Of a stretch of DNA of 64,000 nucleotides, positions 34,101 to 46,571 are shown in pieces. A program made the position numbers and the translations under genes. The number at the start of each line of letters is the position of its first letter. Position 1 is the first letter of the stretch. This DNA is from Ophiura sarsii (taxonomy: Eukaryota; Echinodermata; Ophiuroidea; Amphilepidida; Ophiuridae), in NCBI GenBank assembly GCA_035610835.1, contig CM069441.1, positions 86,687,574 to 86,751,573 of the forward strand, written 5' to 3'. The notes beneath the pieces were generated by a model, which ran no database searches, was not told where the DNA came from, and saw only the letters and a list, made by a program, of their open reading frames with translations.

Positions 34101-34607
34101 TGAGTCTATTGTATACGACCCGATTTTGTTTTCCCTTGAATAGAGGATGTCGATCTCGTGCAATTCAATATGCCAAAATGTCAGCCTTATACAATGCCAA
34201 CATTAAGGCATTTAAATGTAGTATAGCGCCATGTGACAAGGGGGATTTTCACTAAGGGGAGCAATAAAATATTAATCCATTATTTTTATATGCTAAAGTC
34301 ATGTTTGCAGGGATGTTTCTGCTTGAAAATGCCATTTTCTGAAGAAGATTATTTTTGTCATTACTGAAAAAAATAAGGTATATTTCCCGTGGCCCTGACC
34401 CCTGTCTCATTAAAAGCTTTAAATTAATAACCTTTTACGATCATCAATTTATTGCTCTTTACATTGAATCCAAACCTAGCTTGCAGCAACACCGTTTTCA
34501 CTTTTAAAATACAATTTAGAAACTGGGTTCAATTTGGCTAAAATTTCGTCGAATACTCAATATTTCACCACTAGTTCATTATAGAGAACACATAGACACG
34601 TCAATGA

Positions 34608-34740
34608 GTAGTTATGGCCGAGCGGTTACGACTATGGACTAGTAATCTAATGGATTCTCCCCTAGATTAGTCTCTGTGTGTTGGAAAATGGTGTATATTT
34701 TTACTGTAGGTGAATAAAAGTCGTGGCCCTGACCCCTGTC
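34608..34740 (+). repeat. tRNA-Ser-like SINE head or tRNA pseudogene
   Basis: GTAGTTATGGCCGAGCGGTT closely resembles the start of serine tRNAs, including A box TGGCCGAGCGG (34615-34625), followed by an anticodon-like loop CTAGTAA. The B-box region is lost (no GTTCGAATC). CGTGGCCCTGACCCCTGTC occurs both before (34390) and after (34723) it, suggesting a SINE body. Confidence 0.55.
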
Positions 34741-35202
34741 CAAAAAGGTATTACATATAAAAATATTTTTGATAACGTTGAATACGTTAGGAAAATTTCT
34801 TGTGCACAAAGTTTGTGCTACGACGTCTAAAAATCATCAAAATTACGATGTTTACGATCGCGTTGAAATGCATCTTTATCGACTCAAAAAAAGAAAACAC
34901 AAATTGTGTTTTTTATTATTAATCGGAAATAATATCCTAAATAAATGGGACTTCCCCTTCAAAATGAGCCTAAGATGATCAAAATTGATGCAGACAATCT
35001 GTCACAATCGTGAGTTGTAAATGACCCGATTTCTATTTGTTTTCTTGAAATCTCGGTTTACTGGCGGGCCTGGGCGAACAAAATAGACGGTATTTTCATG
35101 CCTTGACTTCTGACTGCCTCAGATAATGTGTTGTTTTTCTGCTTCCGTTTTTGGTTTTAAAAATAAGGTAGGTAATAAGCACTGTTGGAGAACGTCACTT
35201 AA

Positions 35203-35547
35203 AGGTAGATGTTCCGATTTTCAACTTGAAGTTTTCTATTTTACATGAAAGGTCATCCTTAAAAAAGTCGTGTTCCAAAGTTTGAGTTGCATAGCTCTAA
35301 TGGTTCTTATTTTAGACGCACAAGATGCTGTGAACTGTACCCATTGAGTAGTACACAAACTATACCGGTGGTTACCATCATTCGCGGTAATTCGACGTTA
35401 TTTCATCGATTTCTCCGTAATTATATCGATTTAGGCCGTCAAATTTCAGTATGATGATGAGAAAAATACGAGCTTTCATATGATATGAAAATCTCTGTAT
35501 GTTTGAAATAATTCTGTGTTACGAAAATGTGATCGGGTCATCTACCT
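35203..35547 (+). mobile_element. TTAA-target MITE (AGGTAGATG family), copy 2
   Basis: Over 90 per cent identical by eye to 8979-9329, same orientation, flanked by TTAA at 35199-35202 and 35548-35551. The high similarity implies recent activity. 34980-35198 and 35552-36980 show no supported feature. Confidence 0.93.
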
Positions 35548-36985
35548 TTAATGCAAATTTATAGAGGAGATTCATTTGAAATGGATTTATTTCATCAAAT
35601 CAGTGCATTTTTGGTACTCTTATTCTTATGCTCCCTAAAATGTAATATTACGCCGCGTAGGACACTTTCGGCGCGGCGAGTTTCCATTTTTAAAAAATGT
35701 CACGATTTCAACAATAGATGGCGCTTTATAACAACAAACTCAATCCCTGCTCAATTTAAAAATGGCGACTTTTTAATTTCGAAGTATATCGGACCCGATA
35801 TCGGATACATATTTATGATATAACTAGCGCTAGTATTTTGATTATTTTGATGATCGCTGAGAAACCCCCACCCTTTTTACAACTACACCCTTTATATCAG
35901 AAATATTCTGACCCCCACGCTTTTGTTGATTTTGTTATTTCTGGAGTCCAACGCTTCATAAAGCGCGCCGTCCGGACTATGAACGTATTACTGATAAGCT
36001 TATTCCATTTATTTGCAAACGTCTAACCTTTTGCGGTGTTCCAGAAATATTTCCACAAAAATTACTTGCTGCGGTGACACAGTTACATGTGTTTGCCAGC
36101 CAAGACTAGTTGAAGACGTCTTTCATCTCGCTGAATCGTAGATCCAGTGAGATAAAATTAGCACTGCATGTTGGGTATGCTGGGTGGGGGCTGCTGCCTG
36201 CAGAGCCTGCTCACTGCTGCTCACGACACTTAAAAATTGTAGCCAAAGAACAGATAGTCGCACCATGACAACAACAAAAATGCGGTTAACAGTTAAAAAA
36301 ACCAGCGTACCTACTCGCGTGTCAGTAGTGCGTCACTTTGTGTCGCGCTTCCCATTCCGGCATTATTGATTAGTCTTGTTGATTTATGCCCGCCGCACAA
36401 ACTGCGCTAGAAATTCATGGCGCCATGGTACGCCCCCGACAATCTGACAATATCGCCATGGTGTGGGTTCTATTTTTGGCTTCAACGAATTGCGCGTATT
36501 TGTATGCATAAAGCTATGAAAACAAGCATATAGGCAGTCCACGTCATATTCGTTTCAAAACAACAAAATGTATTTACTGGTAGTTAAATTTAAGTTATCC
36601 TTAATTATAATAGATACTTACGGATTCTTTTGGTACCATCAACGTTATTCTTCGCTCACGAATTCCGGAGATTTTAAAGTTTTTTAACGACCCTATAAAG
36701 TATCCAATTTGCTGGTGAAATGCATCTCATGATGACCTTTCTTCGTCGATGCCAGTTGCGCAGCACATATTCCCTGTCCTGTATTTACGTAATGAAAACT
36801 GCATACCCAGGACCCTAAATAATTGTACATAATTTGTCGTATTGGGGGCTTTTTAAATGTAAAATATTTTAGAACATTGTATAGTTTGAGATACGTAAAT
36901 ATAATTCGTCAATAGAGGGCGGCTCTGTTTTAAACTCCTCCCGACAGAGAATTGACCTTATGGTGGTGACCTATTCCGGTTCCGG

Positions 36986-38766
36986 TAAAGTCGCGGCGAA
37001 GATGTTGCTGAATTGAGCTAGGATAGCATGTTATTGATTTTTGCCGTTTGTTGTTAGTATGGACCAAGCCCTTCTATAGCGGGATTATAAAATAAATAGC
37101 CTGGCATGGCTGGTAATACTCTTGAAATAAGTAAACATACTGTCATTTTAGAATTCCCCTATAATCAAGTTTATGTAAGGCCTACTTCCATAAACCAAAT
37201 TATTTACTGGAGCGGACAGTCGCCCACTGGCCTGGGCTGATCAATTTGCATAATAATGCGTCAGTGTTTCTTGGTTACCGGGCGCTGGGCCAATCAACGC
37301 TCTTGCTTTCTTGCCCGCGATTTTTTGGCCTTTGTTATTGTGCAAGCGATAGGCTTTGTGTTTTTTGCTTCTCCTCCCTTTCATTCACATTTCTTGTCGG
37401 CTTCAGCGAGATAGGTTGTGATTCTAAAAATTCCACTCCCACCCACCCAGTGCATTGTTTACTTTTTGCTCTTCCTTAACCCTTTAGTGGGGTACCTTTT
37501 GACATATGCAGGGCAGGGGTGGGGAAGTAAGTATATTTTAGAGTCAGCAATTTATATCTTGTATTCATTCTATTGCCATTAATACCTTCTAAAATTGATA
37601 TAAAAATTGATGAAAATTATAGGACATCCCATATGTTGTCTCTCGGAGCATAACTCTCTAGGGGTAGGTAGGACTTGGCAGTTTACTACGTCCAAATCAT
37701 ATGTTGTGTACAATGTGGCCCATATGTAGATATCTTTATGAGCAATTCTCAAGGGTATGGATTAAGGGTAGTTTTACCAATCTTGGAATCATATGGTGGA
37801 AAAATTGTATAAATGGATTTATGGTCCTATATCAATTCAATATTTTAGCCATAGGTAGTTATCTTTATCTTCAGCAATTTATATCTTGTATTCATTCTAT
37901 TGCCATTAATACCTTATAAAATTGATATAAAAAATTGGAATGAAAAATTATAGGACATCCCATATGTTGTCCCTCGGAGCATAATTATCTAGGGGTAGGT
38001 AGGAATTGTAGGCAGTTTACTACGTCCAAATCATATGTGTGTACAATGTGGCCCATATGTAGATATCTTTATGAGCTATTCTCAAGGGTATGGATTTAGG
38101 GTAGTTTTCCCAATCTTCGAATCATATGGTGGAAAAATTGTATAATGGATTTATGGTCCTTTATCAATTCAATAATTTAGCCATACATGTAGGTTGTTAT
38201 CTTTATGAGCAATTCTCAAGGATAGGGATTTAGGGTAGTTTTCCCAATCTTGGAATCTTATGGTTAAAAATGTATATTATTTACTTCAAAAGTTAAACCA
38301 TCTTATATGGTCAATGTGAACATTCATTGTCATGGCTTATTACTAATTATATAAACGAGCTTCGTCACCTATTGTATCCATGGACGAGCGTTTATTCATG
38401 ATTAAATTAACTCTGTTAATTATTTGAGGTACTACTATAAATGTAATGACATTAATAGATTATAAACTATGCTAAACATTTGATAAATGTTGGTAGACAA
38501 ATCAATAATTAATTTGGTACATTAAATTGTATATGGTCTACTACATGCAGTATCATAGTGAATTATAATTATTGATATTTTGGAGCACGGAGTGCTCGGT
38601 AATAAATCGCTGTAGCCGACGAGCGATACACCCAATGTTTATTCTCTTGTGTTTGCTATCTGTAAATAATAGAAGGGACCTTGGGTCCATAACAACCACA
38701 ATTTAAACGGCAAATCAATAACATGCTATGCTGCCTCAATTCAGCAACATCTTCGCCTCAACTTTA
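36986..38766. mobile_element. Foldback-like element with ~95-bp inverted ends
   Basis: The left arm includes GCGAAGATGTTGCTGAATTG, AGCATGTTATTGATTT and GACC-AAGCCCTTCTATA. The right arm at about 38665-38766 carries the same blocks inverted. The interior contains a 328-bp tandem duplication. Exact ends are uncertain and no target duplication was found. Confidence 0.65.
37545..38280 (+). repeat. 328-bp tandem duplication plus partial third copy
   Basis: CAGCAATTTATATCTTGTAT starts units at 37545 and 37873. Internal markers ATCTAGGGGTAGGTAGG and ATCTTTATGAGC recur at the same offset, and a partial copy of the second half starts near 38190. It lies inside 36986-38766. 38767-40190 has no supported feature. 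Confidence 0.85.
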
Positions 38767-40191
38767 CGCTCATTTTGTGGGAGCAGGTCACATTTAATCT
38801 CAGGTTTTAGGTACCAAATGTTGATTTAGCCAACATCAAAGCACCTGTTCTGGGACTTGTTGTATTAGGTGTAGCAATGGCTATAAAATACTTCACAATG
38901 CACGATCACTGAGCGATAGCGTTTGCCATCGCTACCTATGTCATATTGTCCGAGCGGAGTGTATTATGCCGCCGTAGAGCACAAAAACTCTACGTACATG
39001 TATATTAATACACGGCACACAACACAGGTGTGAGGGTCGTTTCAAATTATGAAACTGCTATTGAAACATAGCCATTTCAAGTTATATCTCCTCTGTCATT
39101 TCAAAGCATAGATTGCACAAATATCGCTATGGATAATTCATGACTGGGGAAGCGGAGCTTCTTTGGTAAAATTTAGATTTTTTTCTGTGTCATAACAAAC
39201 TCATTTCTGTCGTAAGCGGTGTGATCAATCTAGCAACGCTCCACACGATGAAACACACGATGAAACATGGTTTCATCCAACGAACTAAGTTATCTTACAC
39301 TGACTCATATTTTTACGCTACAAATTGATAACCATTATCGCTGAATATGAAATAATAGCCTACGTCGTATGTCAACCAGGATTTCCAGACTTTAAAAACT
39401 GGGATAAATTTATTGAGACTGTAATTTGATACATTATCAGTGTGCAATATATACAATTTTATTTGTGTAGCAATTCCAAATATTGCGGAGCATTTCATCA
39501 CATCTGTATGCGATACAATTGGGAAATAGTGTAGCATTTCGCTATGCGATACCGGATATTGCACACTGTACATTATTGGGAAATACAGAAAAAGGTGTGT
39601 GGGTTTTATTTTAGTACATGTTGCTTCAGACAATATTGAAGCTTCGTTGTTAATGTCATCAATAAACATGATCGCAGTAATAAGTAGCTCCAAGCGAAAG
39701 AGTGAGAAATGGTGTATCAGCAGTCAGCACTAAACGTGAATTACGCCATTTTAATCATAACATGGTGTTGTTTAGACTGTATGTTTACTCCCTCTATGTT
39801 CGCTATGTTCCATCACACAACGTAGCAACCTTATGGTTTAAATAAAAGACTAGGGATTTTGATGGAAAAAATACTACGATTATGTGCAAATATTAATGTG
39901 CGAATAAGAATGACACTCAACTTTGGAATGATCGGAACTTGGAAGACCCACAACTTGATCATAGAATGTGGGATCAGAAAAATCTTTCCAGTTTTGTCTT
40001 TCTCTTAAATAGAGCTTTGATTTGATATATAACACCATATAATATATGAGCTGTGAGCGACTGATTCCAGTTCTACAGCAGTTCAGTTGCCTGTTACACG
40101 CAACATAGCAGTTGTAAAAAGTAAGTTCCAGTATTAGTCTTAATTGAGCAATTCATATCTCAAATGTTGTTTTATAACCAAAAATCTGTGA

Positions 40192-41373
40192 TTAGATATG
40201 AATATCATCAAGTTGATGGCTAGAGCGGACGGCTCCCCCACTGATATTTGAGGATGGGTTACCCTGGTCACCCGCTTTCCCCCTGGCTTCGCCTTGCTGC
40301 CCATGCCCAGATAAAATGACACCAAATGCTTCTTTGAAGGCCTGCCGGTAGTGTTGACTAAACACATTGTAAATATAAGGATTGATAGCTGAATTAAGAA
40401 ACCACAAAGCCCACCCACATAAATATACAGTTTCTCGTGTACTTCTAGAAAGAAAAAATCTCCCTGTGATTGCCCAATATATGTTATCTAAAGAGTTCAC
40501 GCGAAAAGGTATTTGACAGACCAAGAAGATCATTCCATTTATCGCAAGCATCCTGGCAATCTGGTCCCGGACGCGTTTATTCTGTATAGCATGTGCGTTT
40601 TGATGACTGTTACCATCGGTGAAATCGCCAGTAAATCTTCGACTAAGATGTTTGAAGATGCAAATATATATGACAATATTTGTTGTACAGGCAAATAGAA
40701 AGGGCAGTAATAGTATGACATCTGAAATGAAAAACGACACATCTGTGACGGCGTCACAATATGTATGTACTCTTGGTAAACCATCAAAGCGTGTTTCCGA
40801 AGGCCATATTAAACAAGTTTTCACTGGAACGGCCTGTGGTGGTATTGTTAATCCACCTAAAATTAGAGCGAGAAGCCAGCTCGATGACACTAGAATCATG
40901 GTGCGACGCTTGGTGACCATAGCCTTATGTTGCAAGGGACGACAGACGGCACTGTAACGCTCAAATGATACCAGAGTAACCAGAAGAAGAGAAGCGTAGT
41001 ACAGGACGTACGGAGGAAGAAAGGTTAAAATACAGTCAATTTTATTCAAAGCATAAGAAACATCGTTTTTTAACGGTGAAAGTAACCAAACTGCAACATA
41101 AATTGTGCATGAGAATGACAACATTAACAGATCAGCAATACTTAAATTGGCGAGGTAAAAGTTAGTTGTTGTTCGCATTCGGGATACTTGTTTAATCACG
41201 AAGAGAAAAGCGATGTTTCCAAATAAACCGACGATGAAAATGCATGGGATAACCACAACAGCGATAAACATATCGAAGCTTGTATACAGCCATTCTAAGG
41301 CGACTTCCGAATCACCAGTCAAATCCAGAGTATTGTTTGCGTTACAAGTATCGCTTTGATTCAAAGTGGCCAT
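40192..41373 (-). CDS. Rhodopsin-class (class A) peptide-type GPCR, intronless, inside CEBPZ intron 1
   Basis: 393 residues, single exon, complete. ATG is in good context (AACATGG). Seven hydrophobic segments at about residues 34-58, 72-96, 112-138, 157-178, 212-240, 270-290 and 310-335. Class A hallmarks: GN in TM1, LSIADLL in TM2, ERY at the TM3 end followed by SAVCRPL, a CxxP motif (CQIPFR) in TM6 lacking the usual W, and NPYIY in TM7. A TM3 cysteine (KIDC) and ECL2 cysteines could form the usual disulfide. N-terminal NQS and NNT are possible glycosylation sites. The overall pattern resembles neuromedin-U/TRH/ghrelin-type neuropeptide receptors. The ligand cannot be named. Intronless expanded receptor families are common in marine deuterostomes. 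It is transcribed opposite to the host gene. Confidence 0.92.
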   Translation of the reverse strand: MATLNQSDTCNANNTLDLTGDSEVALEWLYTSFDMFIAVVVIPCIFIVGLFGNIAFLFVIKQVSRMRTTTNFYLANLSIADLLMLSFSCTIYVAVWLLSPLKNDVSYALNKIDCILTFLPPYVLYYASLLLVTLVSFERYSAVCRPLQHKAMVTKRRTMILVSSSWLLALILGGLTIPPQAVPVKTCLIWPSETRFDGLPRVHTYCDAVTDVSFFISDVILLLPFLFACTTNIVIYICIFKHLSRRFTGDFTDGNSHQNAHAIQNKRVRDQIARMLAINGMIFLVCQIPFRVNSLDNIYWAITGRFFLSRSTRETVYLCGWALWFLNSAINPYIYNVFSQHYRQAFKEAFGVILSGHGQQGEARGKAGDQGNPSSNISGGAVRSSHQLDDIHI

Positions 41374-41396
41374 GTTGGAAAGTAAGTACAGTGTAA

Positions 41397-41665
41397 TTGC
41401 TCAATGCGGAATCAAAAGTAAGTTCGTAACAAAGTCTGTATCAGAATATCAAAGATGTCAACACTGGCAGACAGCAAAGATGAAAATATATGATTACATG
41501 GGATGAGTTTCAAAATAATCAACAAGTGTCGTCTGCTCAATGCAGAATCAAATGTTTCATAACAGGGTCTGAAGCAGCAGAATATCAAAGATAGACACGG
41601 ACAGCAATGATGAAAATAGGATGAATGAAATATGAAGCATTTGTCGTCTTGTTAAATATTATCTT
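41397..41665. repeat. ~138-bp tandem duplication upstream of the GPCR start
   Basis: TGCTCAATGCGGAATCAAA at 41398 recurs as TGCTCAATGCAGAATCAAA near 41536. Both are followed by AGAATATCAAAGAT and a CAGCAA(A/T)GATGAAAATA block. Located 25-290 bp upstream of the GPCR ATG (which reads leftward), so it occupies the likely promoter or 5' UTR. Confidence 0.75.
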
Positions 41666-41739
41666 CTAGGTACGTGGTTGACAAGAATGAAGAGACCCAT
41701 CATATTTTGCAGTTTATAATTAAAAATAGTCACTCTTCC

Positions 41740-42235
41740 TCTGAGGATGAACTATAAATCAGATTTGAGTATTTCCCATTGAAAAATTATAATCTCACTT
41801 GCAACAGGACAAAAAGTGAATTAATAAGACAGAATGAAATGATATTGGCAAAATTTGTTGCAAGGTGCGATTCGGTAAAGTTAGCTTTTCCTCTGGTGAT
41901 TAACTAATCTGATTTGAGCATTTCTCATTGACAAATTATAATCTCACTTGCAACAGGACAAAAAGTGAATTAATAAGACAGAATGAAATGATATTGGCAA
42001 AATTTGTTGCAAGGTGCGATTCGGTAAAGTTAGCTTTTCCTCTGGTGATTAACTAATCTGATTTGAGCATTTCTCATTGACAAATTATAATCTCACTTGC
42101 AACAGGACAAAAAGTGAATTAATAAGATGGAATGAAATTCTATTGGCAAATTTGTTGCAAGGTGCAGTTTGGTAAGTTAACTTTCCTACTGGGGATTAAC
42201 TAATCAGATTTGAGTATTTCCCATTGATAAATTAT
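41740..42235. repeat. ~149-bp tandem repeat, about 3.3 copies, upstream of the GPCR
   Basis: GATTTGAG marks units at 41762, 41911, 42060 and 42207 (spacings 149, 149, 147). Units include AATCTCACTTGCAACAGGAC and AAAGTTAGCTTTTCC. The middle copies are nearly identical, so the array is young. 42236-43150 has no supported feature; a GTCGGAC/GTCCGAC motif recurs at 42548-42782. Confidence 0.9.
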
Positions 42236-43158
42236 AAGAAGAGGCAAAAATCCTATTCAGCTGATGACCTAAGTTGTATCTGGTAGTTAAAAGAAATGTT
42301 CATGATCTCACAATTACAGCTAAAGAGGCATTCTTCAAGGACAAATTATTATCTTGTAATAGCAATGGGGCAATTCCGTAAGGTCGCACGTACATTTCGC
42401 ACACTTCAAAGGTTTGGTTAGTCCTCACTATTAGTGTTGGGTGGATGTTTTTTAAGTCTTGTGTGCCCCCTGGTAGAACTATTATTCTAACATCAAATGG
42501 ATCCTCAATTAAAATTAATGTGGGGAAAGTTGCAAAAAAACCTTAGGGTCGGACGTACGCACACAGAATGTTTTTTCCAAACATCTTCTAAAGTGTAGGG
42601 GGTTTAGTGCATTTTTAATTGATGCGGGTTTGTATGAGACATTGCCTCTTACATAATGCAGGAAAAAAATTCCACATGCATTTCCAAAAAAATAATACAC
42701 TTAAAAAATAGGTGAGGTGGGATGTAAATTTTGGAGGCGTCGGACATACTTTTGCAAATAATTCATACAGCGTATGTCCGACCCCTTTGATGTACTCCCT
42801 CTTTCATAGTACAAGTTACATCATTCTGTTATATGGTATCATCCTGTAAGTGTTGATCCTGTACTTCCATAATATGATAGTTTGATGGCTCATTCATTCA
42901 CTAAGTATAGTGTTACATCCTCTTCAAAATGTGCATAATTCACAAATGTACGTACATAATAATAATGTAAATAATTTGAATATAAATAATATTTACAGGC
43001 TGTCCCAAAATGATTAGTACCCATTGATACCCAAAGTTCATTAATTTTATCATCATGAAAATCAACGAGATTTAGGTCCGTTGTTTTTTCATTATCTTTG
43101 ACATACCCTTTCATTTGAATTATAAATCATGAATATCGGACTTATTTAACGGAGGTTA

Positions 43159-43859
43159 CACTCCATTGTGTAAGGAAGACATGGTGATTTCACCTTTTTG
43201 GCAAAGTGCAAAAATATGTGTGTGTGTTAAACTTGATTGAAAGAAACAAAAATAATCTCTCAAACTCTTAGTCTGCTATATTGTTTCTTTCTATTTTAAA
43301 CTGTTGTTTGTTATGGTTGTTCATATCATTAAGAATTCTTCATTTTGATTCAATTTGAAGAGTAAAAATGGATCCTAGTTTTGAGGCTAAATATGAGGGA
43401 TATTTAAATAGGTAAAGAAGTGGGTAATTATCAGTGGCATAGACTTCTTTTTCATATTGGGGGTAGAGTTTCTTACAAAATTGGTAAAACCGAAACAGTC
43501 CCTTGCTTTGGAACCTCACCAACTCCATCCTCCAATGTGAAAATGAAATCTAACCCACTCCTAATTCCCCCAGTACTACTTCATTAGCTATTCAAAAGTC
43601 CCTAAACACTTGTCAAATAAAACATAGCACGGTGTCACCCAAGTGTGACAAACTTCTTTTACCCTTCAAATTGAATTTAAATGAAGAATTCATTAATGAT
43701 ATGAACAACCAACTAATCAGTCAAAATAGAAAGGAACAAAAAATTATATTGATAGACAACAGATTAAGAGAATATTTGTTTCTTTCAAACAAGCTTTTGA
43801 TACACACTTTTTTTGCACTTTCGAAAAGGTGAAATCACTCCGTCTTACACAATAGAGTG
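43159..43859. mobile_element. TA-flanked TIR element, 701 bp
   Basis: The left end CACTCCATTGTGTAAGG continues to GGTGATTTCACC, with the inverted partner ending at 43859 (CTTACACAATAGAGTG). TA lies on both sides. TIRs run about 50 bp with some mismatches. No transposase. Confidence 0.7.
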
Positions 43860-44411
43860 TATCTTGCGTTTAATAAATCTGATATTCATGATCTAAAATT
43901 CTAATCAAAGGGTACAGTACAGGCCTCGATATAAGGAAACAAATCAAAGGGTCCTCTTGGCCCTTTCCTTTGAAATTCCAAGGGTCAAAAAATAAATATG
44001 AAATTTGCATAATTTGGCTGTACTACAGTATGTCTAAATTGTCAATATTAGACGCGATCTTGATGCTGAACTGGTCTCTATAAATGCACCCAATGTTTAG
44101 ACTCTTCTAATGCTACTGTCCCTCAGCTGTTTATTCTCCGACCCTACTACACCAAACAGAACCACACGGCCAGCTGCACTTCTAGGCGCATGCATATAAC
44201 TTCTATCCAACGGTCGGGTAAATATGGTCTGCGAAAATTTAGCCTGGCAAGCCCAGCGCTCTCAGTGTCTTGGTTGTTTGACTCGCCTGTCACCCGGGGG
44301 CAGGGAACATAATTTTTGTTGTCCCCCATTTAACCATTTGATCCATTCCCATTGCTACGATTCTAGGGTTAGGGTTATGTAATTTCAAGATCGCCCAGTA
44401 AATCAAGCAGA

Positions 44412-44727
44412 CTTGATCCAATTCCAACCTGGTTCTTGAAGCAATCTCAACTCCTGCCAGTCATCACACATTGTAAACTCATCATTATCATCTGGCATTT
44501 TCCCAAATGCTGCTCACTCTGCAATTGTGTTAAAAACTCACCTTCATTGGAAAACTCATTGAGAAAATAGCTTGTGCAAGACTCAGTCACAGAACACATG
44601 GAGACCTCTACAAATTGGGTGACTTACATCAATCTGCTTATAGAGCAGGTCACAGCACTGAATCTTCTCTTACCAAGTCAAGTGGTTCTGATGTAATGCG
44701 CTATATAAATCCTGCTTATTATTATTA
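44412..44727 (+). mobile_element. Fragment of a non-LTR retrotransposon (reverse transcriptase) with 3' tail
   Basis: One frame reads LDPIPTWFLK, another IVNSSLSSGIFPNA, and a third EKIACARLSHR followed by LHQSAYRAGHSTESSLTK. These are the order and spacing of the N-terminal reverse transcriptase blocks of CR1/Jockey-type LINEs. Frameshifts separate them. After SSLTK it jumps to a LINE-like 3' end, GCGCTATATAAATCCTGC plus TTATTATTATTA, so the rest of the polymerase is deleted. Dead copy. Confidence 0.75.
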
Positions 44728-45221
44728 AAAATGATATAATGATGTAAATTGATAACAAGAAAGTCGTTCTACTCGTATTACTGGTCCTCTCAGTCTCGGC
44801 CACCTTTAATACGATTGACCACAACATTTCGTCTTTCTTTTCTAGCTGATCAAACTATTTTAGAATGATCTTGGAAATTAAAAGAGTTTCAGCCATTATT
44901 AAATTAAACAAGTTGCTACATTAGAATTTCAAGGTATTATTTTAAAGATGCATTGGGCCATGTTTCATTTTAAAAAGTGGAATGATCTTGACAACCTATT
45001 GTGATGTAGGAGGTGAATGGGTTCATTTCATAGGTTTTAAAATTGCCTTCATAAGTGCATAAAATTACTTGAAGAGGGCTGTATCGTGATTGTTACCGCC
45101 CACTTACCTTGCAAAAATACATGCGCTCGCTTGCCATCCGGCCAGCAATTTTGAAGGTATTTGGCGATTATAAATAGTATAGTAGTGGAAGAGCTATGTA
45201 TGAGAGTAGTTTTGACATATA

Positions 45222-45788
45222 CAGGGTGATTAAAAAAAACCTTTGGGATTTTATATCTTAAAATCTGTGCAAATATTTCACAGATTTTTTATCGAGGTTG
45301 AAATTGGTTGTGGTAAACATATTTTATGATCATTTGCGTAAAAGCGAACATTTTATAAACCGGAGAAGATTTGCGATATTTTCTCGTATAAGATCTATTG
45401 AATTCCACTATTGAAAACGGTCCACACTCTAGTCCAAACTGTGTCCGATTATCATAAAAGGCAAATTTGTTGTTGTTGTTAAATTTGTTTTGTCATTATT
45501 TCGCACATAATGTTTGAAAAAATAACTGAGAATGCTTGTTTTGTCTTTATTAGCTAGCTATTGTTCATTAATATCAAGCATTATTTTGAGTAAAATATTC
45601 AATATTGTGTTCGGTTTCAATATGCAGTAACTTTACCAAAATAGTCATATCTGGTAAACGGTACCATGAAATGTCATTATTCTTTTTGCTGATGATAGCA
45701 AATAAATGCATCTATTGCCGCATATTCTGATAACAAATATTTGTAATAATTATTTTACTGTGGAGTATACCTTTTTTTACTCGCCCTG
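45222..45788. mobile_element. Mariner/Tc1-like MITE just upstream of CEBPZ exon 2
   Basis: Ends CAGGGTGATTAAAAAAAACC and, inverted, CAGGGCGAGTAAAAAAAGG, flanked by TA on both sides. Its right end is about 100 bp from the exon 2 acceptor. No coding capacity. Confidence 0.75.
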
Positions 45789-45886
45789 TATTATACCCCT
45801 TCTACTAACAGGAATATGGACACTTGTATGCCACACTTGTATTGCTAAGTATATTCTTAACATCCTGTTTTATTTTGTATTCAAAG

Positions 45887-46029
45887 GAGGATTTACAACT
45901 TCTCAAAGATGTAGATGACTCTGAAGAATTCTACATTGCACAAGATGGAGGCGATAAAGATGTGGATTTGAAGTCACTTAAGTCTTTGATCAAAAGTCTA
46001 GGATTTGATAAATTGAAACCAAAATTAGA
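45887..46029 (+). CDS. CEBPZ: CEBPZ exon 2
   Basis: Acceptor TTCAAAG|GAG, donor GA|GTAAGT. Enters in phase 0 and leaves in phase 2. Encodes an acidic segment, EDLQLLKDVDDSEEF, then KSLIKSLGFDKL, matching the N-terminal region of vertebrate CEBPZ. Confidence 0.9.
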
Positions 46030-46571
46030 GTAAGTTTAATTCCTTTTCGATGGTATCTTCTTGCGAAACTATAGTTTTGCTTTTTATGGATTCTGCTAGA
46101 GTCATGCATATAGGCCAATATAATAGTTAATAGTTAACTAATAAATGTATTTTGGTCGCTTGAAATTCTCACAAAAGACTTTGTATACATTAGTGCTCGT
46201 TCATCTGGTGCCCAGGTAAACACAGCCTCTGTTGTCTAGTGTAAAATCCTTCGCCGCGATAGCGAATTAGGATATCTAGGTGTTTTTTTAAAGGTCTATG
46301 TTAATTTAATTCATACCAGTTTGTCCGAGTCTATATATTATTTATTCATTTCACTTACTCAGCTTGTATCATTTGCTTGATCCTCGCGTGTTATAATTGA
46401 GTTACGCTTGTCATAGATTCTGCTAGAATCCTGCACATAGGCCGATATAATAGTTGATATTTACTTTAATAAATATAATTGCTTTCTTTTAGTCCTCTTA
46501 GGTTGATCTTGACGACCCTGCTTACATAAATGTACTAACACATTAAGCATCCTTCACTCTGTTCATAATAG

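Noticed and set aside
34608..34665. tRNA-Ser gene
   Set aside because: The 5' half is convincing but the T arm and B box are missing.
39313..39693. 126-codon minus-strand ORF
   Set aside because: No recognisable domain or conserved motif; contains short internal direct repeats; likely chance.
40619..40957. 112-codon ORF opposite the GPCR
   Set aside because: Antisense shadow of a clearly coding receptor sequence.
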